Of a stretch of 64,000 nucleotides of DNA, positions 1 through 10,169 are shown one piece after another; within the stretch, counting starts at the first letter, position 1, and every line of letters begins with the position of its first letter. Below the pieces are notes generated by a model, which made no database searches, was not told the origin of the DNA, and saw only the letters and a list, made by a program, of their open reading frames with translations. Source of the DNA: Glebionis coronaria. Lineage: Eukaryota; Streptophyta; Magnoliopsida; Asterales; Asteraceae. Both the position numbers and the translations under genes were made by a program. The stretch covers positions 28,359,224 to 28,423,223 of the forward strand of contig CM046876.1 in NCBI GenBank assembly GCA_025667525.1, given 5' to 3'.

Positions 1-948
1 AATACGATTGCAAAAATTAATCGGCCCACTATATGCTTCCGGATAATATATTGATCGACCATCAACACTGTACCACACATAGATATGAGCATTTTACATA
101 TATATAACCATAGTCAAATGTGCAAACGACCATGCTTAATTTAACCAAAAAATTAGTCGGTATACATTGGCCATGACATGAATTATATTTAACCAAATTC
201 AAATGTCATCACGACAAAAGTTCCCTAAGGAACATGCATCCAAATAAGAAAAAAGGAAGCAATCTCCACCATCCATTTAATCACATCTAATGGTATATAT
301 TAACCTTTTTAAATTTAATTAAAAAAACACACTTTCATCTTATTTCTTAAAAATTAAATATCTCCCAAACCGTTAACCGTTATGAAAAAATAATTATACC
401 GTCACGACGGGAATTAAATTATATTTCTATAGATATGCACTTCTATATACTTTCGGCGAACTTTTTTAAAAATTTCGTAAAAAAAATCACATGTGATTCT
501 CGAAAACTCATGTTTGATTTATTATTTTAAAAATCACACTTGAATTTGTAATGTCACATGCGATTTGTGAAAATCACGTGTATTTTTTTTTTGACGAGAA
601 TTTCAACATTGTAAAATCGTTAAAAGTATATGAAAATAACCATCTATTAAATGACAAAAATATTTTCGTTAGTACTTTAATATCACATGTGGTTTATGTG
701 AATTACATTAAAATGTTTGAATCACATGTAATTCTGTCAATATATTAAAATGTTTGTTGCCATTAATATAAAATATGTTCATTATACCGGGGTGGAGTCC
801 CCTTTACCAAAAAAAATATATGCAAAACAAATTGGCTTCTGAATTACGTGTGATCAGTGATAATTACATGTGATTTTGCTTGCATTACATGTGATTCAAG
901 TATTCCGAAACCTTAACTTTTTCTAACAAACCCACTTTAGATGAATAA
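1..948. other. AT-rich flank outside the outer Gypsy element
   Basis: No gene is supported here; the longest frame (551-748) is low-complexity and has no recognisable domain. The stretch is rich in degenerate copies of a near-palindromic motif of the form AATCACATGTGATT, for example around 486, 551, 681, 720, 861 and 884. It ends at 944-948 (AATAA), the presumed left copy of the target duplication of the outer element, whose right copy lies beyond the window. Confidence 0.6.
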
Positions 949-3509
949 TATAACACCCCACTTGGATAAGTAGACCGTTACGTGCATTTATGGCGTGTCA
1001 TTAAAATATAAGGTAAATGTCCTAAAACATTAACTGACCATCACGCAAATACCATAGTCAAACATCGTTAATCCAACATAAGCTCAAAACATGAAAAGTA
1101 AAATACTGAGAGAAAGGACTGAACAATATCCAACGGCAATATAAAAATTAAGTGCATAAAGTAAAGAAGTCTGAACGGCTTTCAACCAATGCACATGCTC
1201 TCAGAATCTTAAGAGTGTCCTGGGGTACCTGCCGTTAGAACATGAAAGAACTACGGCTGAGCATAACGCTCAGTGAACATATATAAGCATAATAGGAATA
1301 TACTGAACTTGAAATAATTAATAATTACTGAAACTGAAAGACTGATACGTGGAGTATGATGAAAATTGTAGAAAAATCTGATAAGTCTGATTTATAAATA
1401 ATAAAACTGAACTGTTATCTGTTAAATCTTAAAACATGCATTTACTATATTTAATTTCCAAGAGCTTATATAGGTCATGAGCTGTAACAACTGTTGCATG
1501 AAAATCTGGAGGGGTGACCTCGTCAGGCTGTAGAGGGATGACCTCTAATTATTGTGTTGGGTGGAGGGATCAACTCCAATGTGAAGGATGTAGATCACAC
1601 ACCACATTCACCTGATAACTGTAAACTTATAAGCCTAGGATGCATCCATACGCCCCACTAATAATACTGATAAAATGGCCAAGCTGAGCTGAATGGGACG
1701 CTGCAGGGTATCACTCTCCTACAGGTGAGTCATGACACCGGTGCCTCAAGTGTCATGGTTACGGTACCTCCGTAACTAGTAAAACTAACTGGTCATGCTT
1801 GTATATAAGGCTTAGGCAATATTTTAGTTATTAAAATAATTTCTGATAATTTAAAACATATACTGGGGAAAACATTTGGCTGTAGACGGGGAATCCTAAT
1901 CATGCATAGAAAGGAAGTCCTTACTGAAAGGACGGAAAATCCGTACCTCGTGTCCAGTAATGAAATAAGAGCGCTGAAAGATCTACTCCGACTTCACGGT
2001 TACTACATAAATACTGGACGCGAAATAAGTTGTCTGATTATTGTTTACTGTTACTGATTCTTATTTGTCCTTAGTTTAATTTATTTTATTCTTGTATTAT
2101 TGTTTATATATAATCTGATTAAATCTTATAGTCTGGTGTATTTCTGCTACATCTGACCGTTCTTTAAATGTTTACTGATTAGTATATATCATGTATTTCT
2201 AGTAACTGTACATTACACTGTGTTCTGTTATTTACGATATTACCATAATTAATAACCTGTTATAAATAGAAGGTTTCCTAAAATAGAACGTTTCTAAAAT
2301 TGTTTCTAAATAAATGGTTTCATAATTAATTAACTCATTTAATTAAGCTCATACGTTTTAATAAATAAAACAAGTTAAATCATTAATAATTTAATTTACT
2401 AATTAAATTAATAAAAATAAGTACCGTTTTGCTAAAATTACGATATGAAGCTTTATTTGTAAAATGATTTAAATGTTAAATAGATAAAATCCCTTGTTTC
2501 ATTTCTTTTCAAACGCGCAACCGAACCTGAGTCAAAGTCTTCCCAAGACACTAAGTCTCGGGTCAGCCCAAAGCCGAGGCCCATCACCCCTTGGCTGTGG
2601 CCCAACAGCACTTCCCACTGCTTTTTTTCCCACTGTTAGTATTACTTTTCCCCTTGCCTAGTACTCGATTCCCACTGCCAGGTCAAAACTTCCCACTGCT
2701 AGTTCTATAGTTCCCACCGTTAGTATTATTTTTCCCCAGTGTAGACAAACCCAAACACCCCCTTACTACCAGGTAATCCCAAACACCCCCTACTGCGACT
2801 TACACTCAAACTCCCCCCCTCTGTTTGAGGTTTGATCGTGGCTGGCAACAACAACACCATCGAGACCTTTATGCTCTCGGTTTTTTTTTTGCGTACAATA
2901 TCAAAACCCCGCTGTTTATTAATACTATAACATGATCCACTCCACCCCCGCGTATTCTAATTCTATTAATCAGATTTTAGTGAATTAAAAGAAATAACAA
3001 AAATGGTTTACCTTAATCTGATTATTTAGGATGAGAGGTAACACACAAACTGAATGATCAACGAAATTAGAATCTGAATCCCTTGTTCTTGATTTCTACC
3101 TGGCGACACTTTTTATTTCTTTTGTCTTTTCTGTCAGCAGCCACCAAAACAACATACACCCCTATTTTTTTTTTACTATTTGTGAAAAGGGGAGGGGTGA
3201 ACCCCCCGTATGCTTTTTTTACCAATGGACCGGGCCCAAAAGACCAATTTTCTTTTCATTTAATTCAGCCGCAGCCCACATATGCATACCCCTTTTTTTG
3301 TTCTAATTACTTAACGTATAAGATCGTGTTCAATTTCACGTTTTAATTCTGACGTGTATTATATCTATTTTAGGAATAATTATTACTTACGTAATACTTG
3401 ACTAACTAATACTAATTTATTTTCTAAAATAATTAATTATGTAACGTTTTAAATAAAGTTTGAGATTCCGTGACATTAATGTTTAAGAATTTTAAAGGCG
3501 GGTATTACA
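949..3509 (-). repeat. 3' LTR of the outer Gypsy element
   Basis: About 2.56 kb, matching 62430-64000 over the part visible. On the plus strand it begins TATAACACCCC (the right copy has TGTAACACCCC, so the terminal TG is mutated) and ends TATTACA. By eye, a 195-bp sample near 1081-1275 differs from the right LTR at roughly one base in eighteen. It shares motifs in reverse complement with the LTR of the Tekay-like element at 41389, including the block around ACGGCTGAGCATAACGCTC, so the two belong to related families. Its 2520-2900 part is GC-rich with CCCACTG-type repeats and a T-run. Confidence 0.88.
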
Positions 3510-3615
3510 ACTCTTCCCCTCTAAAAAAATAATTCGTCCTCGAATTAAGGATGCGATTATGTCGCGGTTTTACAATTCTTCCCCTCTAAAAAGGAGAGAT
3601 TCGTCCTCGAATTAA
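3510..3615 (-). other. Duplicated polypurine-tract region of the outer Gypsy element
   Basis: Read on the minus strand, a purine-rich stretch (TTTTTTAGAGGGGAAGAG) sits directly upstream of the 3' LTR, preceded by the ATTCGAGGACGAAT motif typical of this Gypsy group. The same block recurs about 60 bp further in (around 3571-3612). Plus-strand primer selection could in principle use either copy. Confidence 0.7.
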
Positions 3616-5281
3616 AGGTAACTTAAGCTGATCGAAGAAAAAGCTGAAAGTATACATAAGCTGAAAGACGTATAAGCTGAAAGGACACATAGGCTGAAAG
3701 AACATGAAAGCTGAAAAGGCCTATGAGCTGAAAGAATAATTAGTCTTCTATTTAAGACATAATGTTGTTTCAAGGTATAAACGTGACATGACTGAAGTGA
3801 TCATGTAACATGACATGGCTGAAGAGGTCGTGTAACGTAACCTAACTGAAGAACTTAATTGGGTTTATTGAAGGGAAAATGATGAGAGGTCCGGATGGAC
3901 TCCTCCGTTTCAAGTAGGTTCTCGCTTGAAACGATTTCCTTCAAGGGTCTAAACATAATGAAAATCTTGGTCCTGATGACCTTGTCCTGACGATGCTAAA
4001 TAGTTTTTGGTTCCATATTTAAGATGGATTCTCTAAATCTGATAGAATGAATAAGGTATAGTATGTAGGAATACATGAAATGGTAAGTATAATAACACGA
4101 AACGATGACTTTTATATCTCTGAGAAAAGCTGTTGGGGACATTTGAGACGAACTACGTGAACAATTTTGAACGTGCTACGTGAGCAATTATGAACATGGT
4201 TCGCGATCATCTGATGAATGCTGGCCATGGAATGTATCGTGAACGTGATATGTGAAACATACTATGAATGTGATACTAGACATATCATGGAAATATGCTG
4301 ACTGAGAAAGGAATGCCAAACGGTACAGACTGAGACGTAAAACGTCTGCCTGGATAGGGAAAAGTTGTGCTAATTCTTGAGTCTGGTTTCTCAAGCTTTC
4401 TGTAACCGTATTTGGTAATAGTCTGTGAAACGTATCGCGAGATGGAACACGAACCTGAACATTAACAATGTTATGAACGCTAACGTAAGCTTAAATCCTG
4501 AGATAGCTCAAAACATGAACTGAAATAACATCTTACTGCGAATGAGACGTAAACGTGAAAGTGGAAATAAACGTGAACATGAACGTGAACGCACACGTGA
4601 TCATGAACATGAACGTGAGCGTGGTTCGCGAACGCTAATTTCTATCAGACAAGAATGTTGATGGAATACCTTAGAATCACACGATCTATTGCTGAATTTC
4701 CTGCATATTTGTTACTGCGTAATCATTTTGGATAAAAGAAGACGTGTAGGCTGGGTTAACAGGTTAACAACTTAGATAGCATCATGCTTCGTCTGAGTCT
4801 GTGGAAACTGACAATAACCTCCATGGAATCTTATCTCATTTATGTTCAGAAATTTCTAATGGTTGTAATAACTCATTAGCATGTCGGTGTCCTATCTTGA
4901 ACTTGCGGTATGTCAGTCATCTAGATATGAACATAGCTGCATCAATTGTGTTATACTGCTTCTATCAAAATTCTGCTTGATTATAGGACATTCTAGTGGA
5001 AAACCGGTTGAATAGTCATGGAAATTTTTTTAGGGAGAACTGTCAGCAATTTCTGCGGTAGTAGTCAATTAAGTTCTAGAAAATTTGGTACTTCGTTCAC
5101 AGGCGTCGGTCGGGACCATCAGGTGATGGCCTTCACCTTCGTAGGATTTTCTGAAATTTCTTTTTGCTGAAATAGGGTGGCTCAGAAATGACACTTTGTT
5201 CTTTTGGAATATACATCTGGAAAGCTGCTTATATAATTTCCTTCTATAAAAAAATCTGCAGAATCGTGAAAAGATGATTCC
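3616..5281 (-). pseudogene. Decayed 3' internal part of the outer Gypsy element (pol end)
   Basis: No frame longer than about 120 codons fits pol. Near 3640-3730 the sequence carries degenerate repeats of AAGCTGAAAG, and near 4560-4630 repeats of GAACATGAACGTGAAC, so much of it has become low-complexity. At 5069-5214 (minus) a fragment aligns with the RT segment that follows the catalytic box in the intact paralogue at 47336-47430: it starts with Lys-Cys and contains KVSFLSHPISAK. The segment ends at the 5-bp target site ATTCC (5277-5281) used by the next element. RNase H, integrase and chromodomain are not recognisable. Confidence 0.6.
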
Positions 5282-6359
5282 TGATGAGACGGCAATTATA
5301 CATAGTCTCATCATCAAAAACGAGCTTAAAACGGTCAAAATATCATAAAAAGTGCCATAGATATGCTTGTGTTTGCTCAATGTGTATTTTAGGTACGGAT
5401 ATCGAGAAAAAGACAAAAAGATCACAAGAAACAATCAAAAACGAACAAAGGAAACGAAGCCGCATAATGAACCGGACCCGAATGATGATTTTACAAAAAT
5501 GCCCCTCAAGTTTGAAGATTTTTCAAGTTTGGTCCCTCAAGTTTCACAAGTTGTCACTTTATACCCTTGAAGAATCAAGATTTATAACATGGGCCCCTAA
5601 AGAATCATGATTGTACAACTATGGCCCCCCAAGATCAAATATTATTGCATTATGAGTCCTTATTCCATGTTTCATAAGTTACAAGGGTCATAATTGCAAT
5701 TACCTCATAGTTGATTACAAAGAATCTGCCTAAATAGCTGTTGAAAATATGTTTGCCAAAAATTAACATTGGAGCAAAGTTGAAGGGGTATATCTTTCCA
5801 TACACCCAAACCCATTCCACCAATACTACTGTGACACGTCACCTGCCACATCACTACAACCCGACCCTACCCACCAAACCCATACCCAGCCCATATAACC
5901 ACATACCCCTGTCCATTTAGTAGTCTGGTCAACACAAGAGGTCAAACAAAGTTATAAGAAGAAAGGGGGGTCGTCTTTTAACAGATAGAAAAAAAGAGGG
6001 GTTAGGGTTCTTAACACTCTCAGCCACCATTACCTACAAATCACCAATTAACCCTAATCCTAAATTATTTTCCTGTCACTCTCATCCTACCCCACATCAA
6101 AACAACATCACGTGAAGATCAAGACCCCATATCATGTGATGGGGTCAAAAGAGGAATACCAATCCACGGCTTATAATGCTTTTCGTGGCCACCACTCCAA
6201 GATGGGCGCCCAAGATCACGCAAGTACTCTGCTCATTCACATGGCATCCAAAGACTCATCTAGAAGAAGGAATCAAGAAAGTATATCCGTTTGAAGATGC
6301 CAAGGGTATCTTAGGGATTTAAGTCATCTAGGGTTCATGTTATGTATCTCTCCACTTGT

Positions 6360-6369
6360 AATATAAATA
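6360..6369 (+). promoter_or_regulatory. TATA-like box in giant 5' LTR
   Basis: AATATAAATA lies about 1.08 kb into the LTR, after a C-rich segment and before TAGCCATAGCAG. The 3' LTR copy is at 15282-15291. In the related antisense solo LTR a TATATAAGG box (29288-29296, minus) lies at nearly the same offset from the LTR start, which supports a conserved promoter. A transcript from here would have an unusually long R-U5 leader. Confidence 0.5.
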
Positions 6370-8046
6370 GCCATAGCAGTAGTTGTAGTTTCTTGTTCCA
6401 ATTTTTCCTCCAATTTGTAAGATACGAATTTTGAGATTAATTGAGTTCCCTTTTTTTTACCTTGCCATTTTTACATATCTTGCATCTTTAAATTCTGCAT
6501 TGCCGTTTACTTTTTCAATTATCACAAAAGTTACAGAAAGTTAAATAAGCACTGTTTGGAGTGTTTATTGTTTGGCTTATTGAAGAAATAAGCTGGTGCT
6601 TATAGTTGGAAGCTGTCGAAAGTTAGTTCGGTCCTGGTTACTCAGCTGGAAGCTGATGGAATTATTTTGTTTGGTTTGAAGAAGTTATGTTGGTGTTTGG
6701 ATTCCATTGGATAAGCTTTTGTGGTAGATAAGCTCAGAATAAGCTGTGCTTGGGGGTTTGAGGTGATAATAAAGTGGAGTCGAGGTCTTAGATAGCTGTA
6801 GGTCAGGAGAGAGTTATTTGGACCCCTAGTAAGTCCTCCTTACTTGTTATTGCTCATTTCATCCTTGTGGCTCTTGCTTGTTAATCTTATATGCTAAATA
6901 GCTTATTTGTTTCTCTGTTTTTTTTGTGTTTCAATACTTGTCTTATTACTTGCTTTTACACTTGTTGTTCTTAAGTTACCTTTATTTTATCTTTTTACTT
7001 ATTTCGTCCTTCTATAAATCTGCCATCAAGTAGTGTTTGGGACGATTGAGGTTTGGGTACTAGTTGACCACAAGGCCCGATTTAGCTCTGCGCATACTTG
7101 TTAGTGTTAGAGGACTTGGTTTTGGCAAAAATATTTGAGGTTTGTTAAGAAAATTTTTGATTTGAAGTCTTGTGTAGAAATCTGTTATCTTTGCACTAGA
7201 GTTGGTGGTTTTGCTAGATTTGACTGATTCTGCCACTTTGGGGGTATAAGTTGGGTCATTATAGTGAGTGATTTGTGAATTGAGTGCCTACCTAGTGCTC
7301 ATTCAACCTTTAGAGTTACCCAATAAGCACCTAGCTACCCACTGTCTGACCATATAGGGTGCTCAGTCTGCTTATTGTTTCTTTTTTTTTGGGAATCCAA
7401 GTTTTGCTTTTGTGTTGTTTCCTAGACTCATTGTGTTGCTTGTTTGCTGTATGATCAGTGCACTTGAGTGAACTCGTTGTTTGAATTTGGTACCAACACA
7501 CAGCAAACCGTTAGATAGGTCAATGTTTAAGTAAGTTTCTGATAAGTTGAGTGAATATGCTAGAACTAATGATGATCTAGGACGTTATGTTGTTTAGTGG
7601 TTATCATATGGCTTATTCCCCTTGTTTCTTGCTTAACTGTGACTCCCAATAAGCACAAGGCTTATTGGGATTGCTGTGTGTCCAAGACAAATGAAAAAAA
7701 AATAGCTAGCAATTATTTTCAATGTTTACTGTTTGATAGATTTGGATCCTAGCTGTTGGTTAGTCGTTGTTTGTAGTTAATGGTGTGTTGAGTTGTGCTA
7801 TTGTTCAGTGCTCGCTGTGTTTGTGTTTCACTGTTAACATCCAAAGGATAAATTAAGGTGTGGTTTTGTTTATTTGTGGTTCTTATTTTGTGTTTGGCCA
7901 CCTGTGCGTCAAAAGATATCAAAAGAAAGAAAAAAATCCACATTTGTGTTCTTAACTTATGTAACTTTGGTGAGTGTTTTTGTTGTTGCTGATAACTTTC
8001 TGCCTAAACCAAATACTGAAAACTGTCAACAATAACTGACAAAAAA

Positions 8047-8131
8047 CGCAGCAATAGCAGGGTATTGAAACCCTGACCTCCACAACCCAGAAACAACAGA
8101 CGCAGCAATCACAATCTAACCATCTGCTCTG
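8047..8131 (-). other. tRNA-like module A in 5' LTR
   Basis: On the minus strand a D-arm-like A box (CAGAGCAGATGG, 8120-8131) precedes a degenerate B box (GGTTTCAATACC, 8061-8072). The 3' LTR copy retains a consensus B box, GGTTCAATACC. A run of T (plus-strand AAAAAA, 8041-8046) follows directly, as in a Pol III terminator. There is no matching 5' acceptor strand, so this is not a functional tRNA gene; it looks like a tRNA- or SINE-derived fragment. Confidence 0.6.
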
Positions 8132-8220
8132 TTTGGTCATTCTTGTTTGGAGTCCTTTTTAGTTTCTGTTATTGTTCTTTTAATTATTATCTTCAGCTAG
8201 GAATATAAGGAAAAAAAAAT

Positions 8221-8299
8221 GGTAACTGGAGGGATTTGAACCCCAGACCTGCACGCAGCCACCAGACACAGCAGACCCACACTCCAACCATCTGCTCTG
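8221..8299 (-). other. tRNA-like module B in 5' LTR
   Basis: On the minus strand an A-box-like CAGAGCAGATGG (8288-8299) is followed by a consensus B box GGTTCAAATCC (8232-8242) with GGG/CCC pairing around it. A nine-base T run follows (plus-strand A run near 8211-8219). It is paralogous to modules A and C, spaced about 165-170 bp apart. It has the order and spacing of an internal Pol III promoter, but no complete cloverleaf is evident. Confidence 0.65.
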
Positions 8300-8390
8300 G
8301 GAGAGTTTTTTGTTATAAGTTACAGTTTATTTTCTTTTAAACTCTTTTTTTTTTATTTCCTAATAAAGAAAAACAAAAATACAAGAGAAA

Positions 8391-8456
8391 GGCAACAGTG
8401 GGGCTCGAACCTGTGACCCCCAGCTCAACAGCCAAGCGCCTCAACCAACTGCTCTA
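8391..8456 (-). other. tRNA-like module C in 5' LTR
   Basis: On the minus strand the A box TAGAGCAGTTGG (8445-8456) departs from the eukaryotic consensus TRGCNNAGYNGG at one position, and the B box GGTTCGAGCCC (8401-8411) is perfect. The module ends CACTGTTGCC, like a tRNA acceptor 3' strand, but the 5' partner strand is absent. T runs follow (plus-strand A runs at 8369-8380). It is the most tRNA-like of the three. Confidence 0.65.
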
Positions 8457-9398
8457 CACTTTCTTTTTTGTTATCATTTGCATAATCTTGGCTTTATACT
8501 CTTTTTGTTTTTACATTGTTTTTGCTTATAAGCTCATTCAAGCTTATTGGCAGCTTATATGTAGCTGATTTTTACATCTTGTATTTTTCTTGTAAACTTT
8601 ACATCTTTATCTATCTTCTATAATTTTTTAGGGATTTTATAAAATCGTTTAGTATTTTTATGCATTTTTTAGATTAAATTCGTTTTTAATTCAAAAATAA
8701 ATATTTAAAAGTCAAAAAAAAATATAAGTCTTTTTCTGAAAATTTTCTTTTTTCATATAGGATGCAGGAAAAATAAATTGGTTTTCATAAAGTTTAGATT
8801 TTGGTATTTTGCTTTAATATCGCGTTTTTTTGTTTTCGTACTATTTTCGTTCAAATTCGTAAAGTTGTTTTTTAGCCCATTTGTTTTACATAAAATAATT
8901 TGTATTATCCTTTTTAAGTTTATAAAGTTTATTTTTATTTAAGTTTTCAAATAAGTTTTTATTTTGTCTTTTTCTTAGCTAGTTTTATTTTTAGATTTTT
9001 TCTAATTAAATTTAAAAATTAATATAAATTAATTTAAAAGTTTTCAATTTTTTTGGTCTGCGTAGTTTTCTTAGTTAGACTTTTTAGGTGTTTTTAGTAA
9101 TTTTTAATTATTTTTTAAGTGAAATTTTTCGTTGGGTCGCGTTTTTCCGTTTGTACGTTTAGGCGTTTTCGACCGTTTTGAGCGTAACTCGTCTCCTTTT
9201 TCCCTTTTTTTCGTCTTTCCAAAAACGAAATCACTCGAATTAATAACGTCTAATATTGTTGGCTAAACACCATACCTCCACCGAGAACGAACTCGATTAT
9301 TCGATTTTGCGTTTTTCACAAAACGTAGAATTTAATACTTACCGACGATTAGTGCTTGTTTTTCCTAAAGCAAGTGACTAATTTTACTACATCAAAAA

Positions 9399-9416
9399 TG
9401 GCGCCGCTGCCGGGGA
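9399..9416 (+). promoter_or_regulatory. Primer binding site, tRNA-Asp type
   Basis: TGGCGCCGCTGCCGGGGA begins four bases after the LTR end. It matches the 3' end of plant tRNA-Asp with one change, as in Athila-type elements, and is the same as the PBS at 24995-25012. Confidence 0.88.
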
Positions 9417-10169
9417 GGTGTGTTTAGCCATACTTATTTATCGTATTTGTTTGAGTGTTTACGTTTTTATCGTAAATACTTCTTTTTATTTTTCTATACT
9501 ATTAGCCATACAAATAAATAGTGTTAAATAGAACTCTATTAACACAAAATCGTTTTCTCGTTTTTATTGTCCATAATATATTGTATTTACGTAGAACAAC
9601 TAATACACAATAATTATCCAAATACGCGAGAAATCGCACCTCAATAGTTGAGCGTTCCGGTCGCTATTGTTGTATCGAATTCAAACGAAGTCAAAGGCAA
9701 AATAGATAAATACTCTTAATTGGTTTAATCTCGATAAATACAAACTATAAGGTGGGTATAAGGCGGTTGTATTTCACGACCTAAGGAAAAAAGGCTCTTA
9801 AGTGCTTCGCGGCGCCTCGTTTTCTCCGCTCGCTTGTGCGTATTTTGAAAGTGACGATTAATTAGGGGTTTGCCAAATCAAGTATTATTAATCTATTTTT
9901 GTGAGTTTTAATTATTGAACCTCGAAACGTTTTGGCGTTCCACCAACGTTTCAAAGTCGACGAGGGTTTTTACTTCACGTAATTACCTTCATTCTTCTTG
10001 GATTCATTAATCGAGACCTTTGATTAGTGGATAGTTTTTGTAGATTAATTTCTACGTAATACACCAAAATTCCAAAAAAATTAAAAAACCAAAAACACAA
10101 AAAGATTCTTTGATTTTTCCCTCTATTTTCATAATTCTTTTTCTCAATCCCTCTAAATTTTAATTCTTC
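9417..10169 (+). other. Leader between PBS and the zinc-knuckle ORF
   Basis: About 750 bp of AT-rich sequence with no coding frame on the plus strand. The start of the next ORF is preceded by a pyrimidine/A-rich leader ending TTTAATTCTTC before the ATG at 10170. Nothing else can be supported; the region would be the place for packaging signals. Confidence 0.5.

Larger units (their letters stand above)
5282..9394 (+). repeat. 5' LTR of the non-autonomous Athila-like element
   Basis: 4113 bp, TG...CA, nearly identical to 14203-18315. It contains a TATA-like box about 1.08 kb from its start, leaving about 3 kb of R-U5 as leader, three tRNA-like modules on the minus strand (8047-8456) and many AGCTTA/TAAGCT hexamers (6540-6750, 8520-8570). 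A divergent relative is the solo LTR at 26495-30355, whose minus strand starts with a very similar TGATGAGATGGC. The open frame at 6112-6294 recurs in the 3' LTR but has no recognisable domain. Confidence 0.93.

Noticed and set aside
6112..6294. 60-codon ORF repeated identically at 15034-15216
   Set aside because: It lies in both LTRs of one recent element, so identity follows from LTR duplication; no domain or coding bias seen.
7749..8140. Minus-strand small ORFs repeated at 16671-17062
   Set aside because: They overlap the LTR tRNA-like region and repeat for the same reason; no protein motif.
8221..8456. Genuine tRNA genes
   Set aside because: A and B boxes are good but the 5' acceptor strand is missing and arms pair poorly; reported as tRNA-like only.
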